From Pachypanchax playfairii (taxonomy: Eukaryota; Chordata; Actinopteri; Cyprinodontiformes; Aplocheilidae), in NCBI GenBank assembly GCA_006937955.1, contig SSNP01000123.1, positions 144,337 through 208,336 on the forward strand: DNA of 64,000 nucleotides. The letters are read 5' to 3'. A model generated the notes under the pieces. The model searched no databases. It saw only the letters and a list, made by a program, of their open reading frames with translations, and had not been told where the DNA came from. Both the position numbers and the translations under genes were made by a program. Positions 22,246-30,994 of the stretch are shown here, piece after piece; within the stretch, counting starts at the first letter, position 1; every line of letters starts with the position of its first letter.

Positions 22246-24705
22246 GAGACTAGCTTATCAAATGCAGCATTGAGATCTAACAGGAAGTGTATAGACATGC
22301 GTGTTTGGTGGCTGTCAGCAGGCTTGTGGAAAAGCAGCCTTGTCTCTCGGTGTCCCCCGGCCAGCAGCTGCCATCATAAGTACCACCAAATATGTGAATG
22401 AGTGAATGACAAAATTGTCATGTGAAATGCTTTAGGAGTCGTTTGAAAAACTCTAAACTGGAACTTTTCAGTAATGTGATTTTCAATTTCTTTAAAAGTG
22501 AATAAATAACCTTGTTAACATGAACCTGATAAACCTGTGGTACATAGACGATCTGTACCTAAGAGACAAGACTTAGAAGACAAGCTGGTGGTTTAGATGA
22601 AGCTGTTATTTTTGGGAACTCAGAGATCTCAACAGTCTAAACACACATCAGGAACCAGTGACAGCTTGGACATGAACATGTTTTCCAACGTTTTCTTCTC
22701 CCTCTTTCTATCTTCACACTGCTTTTCCTCTTATTCCATCATAAGCTGTTCTCTGTCCTTCAATCAAATTCTGGGCTGTTTCACTTTCACCCCACCTGCT
22801 GGTCGAGTGTGCTGCAGCAGCATTATGGGTCGCACTGGCTCATCAATGTTTCCTTCAGACTCATTGCTCCCTGATGTCAGACCATTCATTCACTCAAGGT
22901 GATTGTTTTTGCTAGTGTGAAATACTTTTAATTTTTTTCTTTTTTAAAAGTAATACCTCCTCTGCTCTCCTATGGTTTTCCTTGTGTGCAACCCCTTCAT
23001 GAGATGCCAGTCCTGTGGATCTCCATGTGTTTCCTCAGGCTGGAACTCAAGAGGAGTTCATTGTAAATAATTGTAAATCAAGAAAAAAACTCGATTAGCA
23101 CAGCACCCAAATCAGAAGAAAAGTATTTAGTAAATATTTCCAGAAGAAAAAACTAACAAGAAATACTCAAAAAGAACAAAAAAAAATGCTCGCAAATGCT
23201 AGCTAAGTCAGAGCTACTCCAACAAGCTGCCACCAGTTGTAGCGCTAGTCTGTTAATGATGACCTTTAAAAATAACTAGGTCAAAAAGAATAGAGAAACA
23301 AATGAAGCTATGAACTAAAATCTTGAAAAGCAGAATATACGAATGAAGACAAAAAGACTAGATTTCATGAGTGTTCTTATGAAAATTTCAAAAATGTCAG
23401 TGAGTTATGATAAAGAACTAAAATGTTACTCCCTAAAACCAGAACCATTATATGTAGTTAGTCTGTTCCAAAAGTTCTTCAAGAGTCATCAGAGTTTTTA
23501 TTACTCTGAAAGATGCAGCAGCTAAAATCTTTTACTATGAGACATCAAACTGTTGTTTCATTCTAAATCACCAAATAATTCATTAGACTCTCACTGCTGT
23601 AGATTTACAATCTGATAAATCTCCTAGTTTATCAGTTTGGTCACATCTGATAGTATTGTGTTTTTTTAATCAGATGAAGGAGCCAAACTCGGTGTCTCTC
23701 ATGACTATTAGTTATACTGGGCAGGATTTGAAGGATGTCAAGGTAAAAAGCTTTTTATACATATAAAATAACTTAATTCAGATTTTTCTTGACAGACTAA
23801 AGAAAAGTTCAGATGAGTAATTATTTTTTCAAAGTTTCTAAACACTGGTTTGGTAATACTGATATTTTGGGAAAGAGCAAAGATCAAAATATACAAATGA
23901 AACATGCAGAGAATGAAGAAATATCTCAAAGTGGAGCGATAGTGTCATGACTATAACGTTGTCCTTCAGGTCATGTGACTTTAATTCTAAACAAACTGTA
24001 AGACCAGGAGTTTTATTGACATTTAGGGACAGAAGTCCAAACTTGTTATAGAGTTAAGTTTTGTATGAGCAGAAAATAGAGTCTCTAAAAGGTGCTGCTG
24101 AGTGTTTGTGATAAATGGCATTGATCAACACAACCCTGGCATAGTTTTTTCACATATAACATACTTCAGGAAGATTCTTGCTCTGAACTTGGTGTATGTT
24201 TCAAAATGTAATTAGTTAAGCAATTTATGGTCTGCTTGATATCTTTTCTTTACCTCACTGATAAACATACATTTCACATTTGTTAAAACTCCTCTTCATG
24301 CCTGGTCAATCAAAAAGATTCAGAGTCTTTTATTTTGAAAGAGTGAAAAATAACGAACACAACGTTAAACGACTTCACACGAAGTGTTCCGAAGTTTTAT
24401 GCGGACGTTAACAAAATATTTCGAACCATGTATCGTTACTAATTGTTATTTTATGATATTGGAATAACGTAAACGTGTTTAAGCATTTTCTAAAAAACTT
24501 TATTTTTTAAAACTACAGAGTCTAAGGGGGGAAAGGAGCGATGCCGGTGGGAAAACAGGTAAATACGTCAGAACACAGCCTAAAATCTTTAGTTTTACTG
24601 TTTCAATCTCTTTTTGGAAATTAACAAACTCTTAACAGGAATAAAATCTCATGTAAGACGCTACATATAAATTTTGAAACATAAATTTGCTTTAGAATCT
24701 ATTGC
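22246..24705. other. Intergenic, no gene seen
   Basis: Between 22290 and 22450 is a probable dispersed repeat fragment (AATGAGTGAATGACAAAAT and flanks). The rest is AT-rich with no recognisable feature. A short ATG ORF at 24541 followed by a donor-like GTAAAT does not splice in frame to the ORF downstream. Confidence 0.45.
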
Positions 24706-24752
24706 TGACGTAAGGGGCGGGGCCAATACGTGCGCGACTTTGTTTGCGTCAC
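24706..24752 (+). promoter_or_regulatory. Compact promoter-like cluster: CRE-like, GC box, CCAAT
   Basis: TGACGTAA (24706-24713) runs into GGGGCGGGGC (24714-24723), overlapping CCAAT (24723-24727), then TGCGCG and TGCGTCA (24745-24751). The block is GC-rich in an AT-rich setting and ends about 107 nt before an in-frame ATG of a long ORF. It matches TATA-less housekeeping or testis-type promoters by established motif knowledge; activity is inferred. Confidence 0.6.
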
Positions 24753-24858
24753 TTACAGATCAAAGGCAAAAGGCCAGCACATATGGGCAGTACATGATTA
24801 TACACTAGACACTCATTATTAGATTACTTCAGCCGTGAATACTACAGTTCAAGTAACA

Positions 24859-25536
24859 ATGCCAGAGAAGACTTCATCTTCTGAGGGTCCCTGTTTCAAA
24901 CCCCTGACTTCAGACAAAGAGGAAAATATGTCTCTGAAAGAAGGTGTTCACTCAAAAAATTCTGTAAAAAAAATCATCAAAAAGTTTGAAAGCCTTTTGG
25001 GAACGCAGCAGGTAAGTTCCAAACAACATGACGAATTAACTCCAAATGAAAACATCGATAGGAAAATAATTTCACAGAACGAGATGCTAATGAGAGAAGT
25101 GGAATATGTTGAAGATGCAGAACCAATTCGCAGAAAGTGCATACAGCAATACAGTCTTGACTTTGAAGAAGCTAACGCACAAATAGAAACACAAAATGTC
25201 TTGATCCAGGAACTGCAGGAGAGAGAAAAGTTCCTTTCTGAATCTCTTGAAAGCCTCAGAAAGCAGTTGGCAGAAAGTCAGAAAAAACTTCAGACTGTAT
25301 CTCAAGAGACACAGACTGATAAGGTTCAGCTGCCAGAAATGGATTTCAGTGAATCCCAGAATTCACAGACTCCTGTTAAGGCTCCAGCTCAGACATCTCA
25401 CTGGAAATCTTTTGGAATTGGCCTGTTAAAGGTGGGTACATTTGTTGCCACTTCTGTTGCTTATGCAAGTCTTTCAATAGTAGCTTATAATTTTATGGAT
25501 GTTTATAGAGAGGCTAATTGTGAGGTGCCATTTTAA
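24859..25536 (+). CDS. Intronless ORF: coiled-coil protein with C-terminal membrane anchor, unrecognised
   Basis: 225 codons from ATG 24859, which has A at -3 (GTAACAATGCC); the frame is open back to 24835 but only through a GTG. Seen in the protein: a Ser/Lys/Glu-rich start, a basic amphipathic stretch KKIIKKFESLLG (about residues 40-50), a long heptad-like coiled coil from about residue 95 to 155 (IQELQEREKFLSESLESL), a polar linker, and one hydrophobic segment near residues 185-212 followed by about 13 residues. This is the plan of a tail-anchored protein of ER, mitochondria or nuclear envelope. No intron, no poly(A) tract behind it, and a promoter-like block in front. It could be an old retrocopy or a fish-specific gene. 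I do not recognise the family. Confidence 0.6.
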   Translation: MPEKTSSSEGPCFKPLTSDKEENMSLKEGVHSKNSVKKIIKKFESLLGTQQVSSKQHDELTPNENIDRKIISQNEMLMREVEYVEDAEPIRRKCIQQYSLDFEEANAQIETQNVLIQELQEREKFLSESLESLRKQLAESQKKLQTVSQETQTDKVQLPEMDFSESQNSQTPVKAPAQTSHWKSFGIGLLKVGTFVATSVAYASLSIVAYNFMDVYREANCEVPF

Positions 25537-26429
25537 AAAGACAGGTTTTTGTTTTGTCATGCAAGTTTCTGTGTTTTTGTCAGTCAGTCATGAACCTGGA
25601 CAGGTCATCAGTCCATGACAGGTCTTGTATATTTGTATCTTTTTAAAGTATTTGGCAGCCAAACAGTTTTTGTAATATGTGATCAGATAATGTCCCATTG
25701 CATAAGAGTTTTTTCTCCGGGCGCTCCGGTTTTTTCCCTCAGGTAAAAAAAAATCTAGGTAAGATATAGAAATTGGCTCTAAGTGTGTGTATGTAAATGA
25801 CTGTTTGTCTCTATGTGGCCAAATGATAGACAGGTGACCTGTCCAGGTAGACTTTGTGAGAATTTTTCCCTAAGCTGTGCATGTTCTTTTATTTCAATTG
25901 CAAAATCAAAATGAAAGTACTGATTCAACAATCTTCATTAAGAAGGTTTTAATTGGCGTTTCAAAGTAAAACTTTCACATGGATCTCTCTGGTTCTGACT
26001 TGCAGCAATTAGTAAAAACAGTTACCTGCTCTCTTTTTTTTCAGATTCTAAAAAACATCTAAAAAGGTGTTTAAGAATCAACCCATCAAAACGCACCTCA
26101 CTAGACGAGCTTCTAAGCTGAGCTGTTCTCATTAAGCAGACCTCCAATAAACCAACACCACCTGACCTCCACCTCCCTCTGTCCCTCTGCTGTCATCCTC
26201 CTCTTTCAATGAAAGCGTTTAATCTGACCTGCAAAGATAAACAGCTTCTAGAAATTCAAAACAACTTTTTTTGGATGGATGGATTTTTTAGTTTCGATTG
26301 ATTCTGATACCACCTTTATGGGAAATTGCTTTTTGCTGACGTAAATTATAAGAGACAGGTTCAAACCGTATCCGAGGAGAGAAACAAGGGAAATAGAGTC
26401 TAACAGCATTTTTCTTTATTCCCACATGT
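25537..26429. other. Intergenic with a SINE fragment
   Basis: Positions 25715-25860 resemble the 3' half of the common fish SINE (CTGTTTGTCTCTATGTGGCC, then GGTGACCTGTCCAGG). A further piece of that core may lie at 25590-25625. Nothing coding. Confidence 0.45.
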
Positions 26430-28235
26430 TTATTAGATGTTAAAAATATTATATAACTCTCCAAAAGCCAGTGTGAGAACAAATGAGCAGACGTCTGTTA
26501 GTTTCAATCTCCAAAGGGGCACCAGACAAGGATGTCCTCTTTCACCCTCATTGTTTGCTATATTTATTGAACCACTAGCAGCAGCAATTAGCCAAAATAA
26601 AGATATCAAAGGCATAGAGTGCAAGAACATGGAACATAAAATCAGTCTTTATGCTGATGATGTGCTTTTTTTCTCAAGCAATCACAAACCTCCCTTAATA
26701 AGGTAATTACATTTATAAATTACTTTTCAAATGTGTCAGATTATTCGATTAATTGGTTAAAATCTACAGCTATGCCAGTTAATTGTTTATTTTATAATTC
26801 TCCTAGAATACAACTGCAAACAGGTAATATTAAATATCTGGGTATTAATAGTTCCCCCAGAATTCCAGAATTAATACAGCTAAACTACACCCCACTTCTT
26901 AAAAAAGCTAATGATGATCTTACTAGATGGAGCACCTTACCTTTATCACTCATAGGAAGGATTGCTTCAATAAAAATGTTGATTTTACCTAGAATCAACT
27001 ACCTATTTACAATTATCCCAACTAGGCCACCATCGGAATGGTTTAAATCACTGGACTCATATATGTCTAAGTTTCTATGGAAAGGAAAACCACCTCGCAT
27101 TAGTTCAAAAACGTTACAGAATAACAAAGATAGAGGAGGATTAGATCAACCTAACTTCCATCATTACTACTTAGCAAACAGGTTACAGTACATCTCAAAG
27201 TGGCTTAATAAAAGTTTTCTAGACCAGCCCTGGTTAAACGTAGAACAGGCTTTATGCAATAATATAGACATCTCAGACCTGCCCTTTATTAGTTTAAACA
27301 TTAAACATCACGAGTGCTTTAAAAGCATTAATATCAGCTCTTCTCTGGCAGCTTGGTGGGAGTTTCTGAAAATGACTGAGTCTTCACTTATCCCATGTAA
27401 ACGCACACCTGGAACAATCCTGACATTCTACAGAGCAAAAAACTTCTCAGATTGGAGTAGTAAAGGAATCAAATACTTAGAACATATATGCGAAGGAACA
27501 AACTTTATTCCATTCAAGAGGCTAGTTTTACAATATGGAATAAACAGAAATAAATTCTTAGAATACCAACAAATTAAATCAATAATAAAAATAATTTCAA
27601 AACCAGTCAAGTAGAATTACAAACACCTACAATAGTAGTACAGTTTTTTAGTTTAAAATTACACAAATTATTGTCTAAAATATATGGCATACTCTCTAAT
27701 ATAGATGAATCAATCTCCCTTCCAATGGTTAAATGGGCAGCTGATTTATCAGTAAACTTTGACAACGATTTCTGGTCCAAAACCTGTTTAAAAATTTTTA
27801 AATGACTAGAAACTCCAACCTGCAGTTAATACAATATAAAATTCTACACAGAACACATTACACAGGTCAAAGGATGTTCAGGATGGGTTTTGTGTCGTCT
27901 AACACTTGTTCAAACTGTACTAGTAATTTACCTGATGACTATATCCATTCTATTTGGTTCTGTCCACCTGTTCAAACATTCTGGTGCCAGATATGTGAAG
28001 ACTTGTCATGTTGTCTGAACTGTAACATTCCTGCTGCACCATCGGTCTGTTTGCTGGGTGATTTGCAGTATGCTGGTATAGAAACAAACACAGTTCACCT
28101 GGTTCTTACTGCCTTTTGCATTGCCAAGAAGACAATCCTCATGAACTGAAAAAATAAAAATAATTTAAGCATTCATCAGTATAAGGATCTCTTGATGGAT
28201 CATATCAGTTTTGAGACAGCCTCTTCCCTTAATAC
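26430..28235 (+). mobile_element. 5'-truncated L1/Tx1-type LINE ORF2, frameshifted
   Basis: C-terminal part of an L1-clade reverse transcriptase. The catalytic box LYADDVLF is intact after GTRQGCPLSPSLF. Frames break near 26702 and again between 27614 and 27800. Downstream motifs YLGI, a KMLILPRINYLF-like thumb, FLWKGKPPRI and the terminal zinc-type pattern C-x2-C-x9-H-x4-C at about 27918-27966 fit L1/Tx1. The endonuclease and ORF1 are absent. Confidence 0.85.
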
Positions 28236-29290
28236 AGATCGATCACTTTGGGCTCCTCTGATCAGCTCCATCACTTGATAGAGTAGAGGCCTGGGTTGTG
28301 TTCTGCTGGCTCATGTTGCAGATCTGGGGGCTGCCGGGGTCTCTGGGGGGCCTTCTGGGCCTGGGTGTGACGTGGGGGATATGGCGTGGGGGGTGCGCGG
28401 CTCTAGTTTGGCGGGGCTGCATGACTTCCGGATGGTGTTGGTCTGGCGACCGCATGTGGGGCTGCCGGGGAGGTCTGTGCTGACGGACATGGGTTGCTGA
28501 CCTGGTGACCTTGCTGCTCCCGTGGGGGTCTGGGGCGGGTCTGGGGTATATGGTCCTGGGCAGTCTGCCTCTCGGCTTGGATGGGCTGGGTCCTGTCTTG
28601 TTGGCTGTTGGGTTTGTGGGCCTGTTTCATGGTTTAGTGCCGGGCTTTGGGCCGGGGACCTCTGATGTGTCCGGGGTTCTGGGGCGTCAGGAGTGTGTGG
28701 GGGGGCAGGCTCTGAGAGGTGGGGGAGGGGAGGGGTTCCAGGGGGGATGAGGACATTCTCAGCCTGGGTGTCTATTGTTTAAATGTAGTAGGAATGCTGA
28801 CAGGAAGTGGGGTGGGGTTAGATCTCCTTTGGGGTGGGCCTGGGTGGGTGGCTGGAGTCTCAGTCTGTCCCGTTGCGGTTGCCATCGGGCCCTCCTTCCG
28901 TGGATGGATTGCGGGGAACGGGGGTGCCTATGGGGGTCAGTAAGGGAGCTGGCTCCTTTCCTCCCCCTCCTCTCGCTCCTTTACACAGCTCCACCTCACC
29001 CACTCAGGGTTTTGGGGCATGGATGGGTCATGGGGGTGGGAAGGATCCTCCCTCTCTCTACCCTCATGGCTGCCTGTGCTCCAATTTTAATCCACACCTT
29101 AGACACGTCCATTTCACAAACAACCACAAATACACACTCATATGTAGGGCTCTGGGGGTGGGGGCGGTGCTGGGGAGAGACTGGTCACCCGGTTCATGTC
29201 TCCTGCTTGTCCTCATCCTTAAAAATTATTAACATTTCGACACTGAGGGTTTGAGGGTGGGGGCTGTGGGGGCACCATCTGTCTCCTGAT
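28236..29290 (+). repeat. G-rich tail of the L1/Tx1 element (putative 3' UTR)
   Basis: Follows the LINE ORF without a break and is strongly G-skewed with many GGGG runs. It ends near 29290. Multiple overlapping ORFs on both strands are compositional. Assignment to the LINE rests on adjacency. Confidence 0.5.
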
Positions 29291-29612
29291 GGAGGGATGT
29301 TCCTGGGTGCCCCAACCCTTTACTCCATGTGAAGGGAGCAAAATACATGAACATTGTTTTCTCAACTCTGTACAGGTTTTAGGGACAAAAAGTTCTTTTA
29401 GATCCTGAGAGCTCAGATTGTTGCTTTCTGTGGTCTTCTGGGTAAATTCAGTCTATGATCGGAGGAGACGGAGTAGTCCTGAAAATATGCCTGTGATTTT
29501 GTCTCCGAGCAGATAAAGAAGGCCATCCAACTCGAGCATGTAAGTTTAGACTCAGTATGTAGTTCATGTAGCATCTGAGAAGTGGAACACACGGGTGGTT
29601 GCAACAAATCTC

Positions 29613-29618
29613 TTTATT
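29613..29618 (-). terminator. Candidate cltrn polyadenylation signal
   Basis: AATAAA on the minus strand, followed by a GT-rich stretch (GTGTGTTCC). It would give a 3' UTR of about 1.25 kb. No canonical signal was seen nearer the stop codon. Confidence 0.4.
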
Positions 29619-30034
29619 GTCTCAGAGGAAAAAACAAGACTTGTTTTTCAACCAGAGCAGAAAGGCGCTAAGGAGAGCAGGTGAGTCCTGAGGAGGTGGA
29701 GGAGTGTGAAGATGAAGGCGGCAGGTGACTGGGTGAGCATGAACAGGAGTAACAGAGAGAGAGAGAGAGAGAGAGAGAGTCCTCCACCGGAGATGCAAAG
29801 AGCTAATGTTTCTGTTTGACACACAGGTTAGTGATGGTCCACCACAGTCTGTAGACAGGAGGACCCCCACAGAGCTCAACATAGACAATGAGTTGAACAT
29901 GGAACAAAAATCCCCAAAAGAGAACACAGGAGGGAAAACTTAAAGGAAAAATCTAAAAAAAAACTCTGAAATGCATCACAAGGAAATATGATTCTAGCCA
30001 AGACAATCACCGAACGTGACTAATCAGTCAGCCA

Positions 30035-30499
30035 GTTACTCCTATTAGCTGCTGCAAGACGCTCGTCCAGTGGGCTGAATGAAACTTCACCTGAAGGACA
30101 GAGCAAAAGAAAACAGAAAAGAAAAGGAGGAAAAACAGAGAAGAGGTAGAAAGAGGGCGGAACGTTCCTCAAACCTCCAGAACCCTGATGATTACATTAT
30201 TAAAAGCAGATTGTAACTGAAATAGAATCAGATCTGGTGACGAAGAAGAATAATAAAAAACAGCTTNGTTACTCCCATTAGCTGCTGCAAGACGCTCGTC
30301 CAGTGGGCTGAATGAAACTTCACCTGAAGGACAGAGCACAAGAAAACAGAAAAGAAAAGGAGGAAAAACAGAGAAGAGGTAGAAAGAGGGCGGAACGTTC
30401 CTCAAACCTCCAGAACCCTGATGATTACATTATTAAAAGCAGATTGTAACTGAAATAGAATCAGATCTGGTGACGAAGAAGAATAATAAAAAACAGCTT
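30035..30499. repeat. 232-bp direct duplication separated by a single N
   Basis: 30035-30266 and 30268-30499 are nearly identical (differences include CTATT/CCATT and GCAAAAG/GCACAAG), with one N between. The arrangement suggests two alleles joined end to end by gap closure rather than a real tandem duplication. Confidence 0.85.
30267..30267. other. Single-N assembly gap
   Basis: One N exactly at the junction of the two duplicate copies. Confidence 0.95.
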
Positions 30500-30861
30500 C
30501 ATCTGTTTAAAAATGAACATTGGACACATTTTGACAGATAACAGCACGTCATCTCAGTGTTTTAGGAAGTTTTCTCATCAGTCTCAGTAAATTAGAACTT
30601 GAAAAGAGACATCTTTCAAGGAACGCACACGTTTCAAAACATAACTTTACACACTTTGTCACGTGGAAATCTTTAATATTTTCATCCTCAGCAAAGTAAA
30701 GACAGTTTTTGATAAATATATTCAAACAGCTGCAGGTTAGTAGTCTTATATTGCAGGTGTCATTGCTAAGACAGTAGCTTCATAATCATAGAGATGTAAT
30801 ACTATCATTAATATTACGTGAGCAACAGCATCTTCATCTTGATTTCTTACATGGAGGACAT

Positions 30862-30994
30862 TTACATTTCTGTGAATCGTTCATCATCTGAGAATGTCGT
30901 GTTGTAAACACCCTCACTCAAAGAGCCATTTTCAGCTGTTTTCACTCTCGTCTCCTCGTCGTTCTCTCCTTCTTCTGTCTTCTCCTTCTTCCTG
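30862..30994 (-). CDS. cltrn: cltrn exon 6: cytoplasmic tail and stop
   Basis: 133 nt from a tandem CAGCAG acceptor (30994 or 30991, both in frame). Highly charged tail, KTEEGENDEETRVK, then YNTTFSDDERFTEM and TAA at 30862-30864. Confidence 0.88.

Larger units (their letters stand above)
29291..30861 (-). other. Probable cltrn 3' UTR and downstream flank
   Basis: No coding exon recognised. Contains a (GA) microsatellite at 29755-29778 and a 232-bp duplication split by an N. The cltrn transcript probably continues to the AATAAA described at 29613. Confidence 0.45.

Noticed and set aside
21400..22300. Several long ORFs on both strands
   Set aside because: They occur in all frames of a G-rich tract with low stop-codon chance; residue content is just Gly, Trp, Leu or Pro, Arg, His.
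24835..24858. GTG start extending the coiled-coil ORF by eight codons
   Set aside because: The first ATG, at 24859, has a purine at -3; upstream splicing to the small ATG ORF at 24541 gives immediate stops.
28243..29254. Overlapping ORFs of 60-159 codons
   Set aside because: Same compositional effect in the G-rich LINE tail; no motif.
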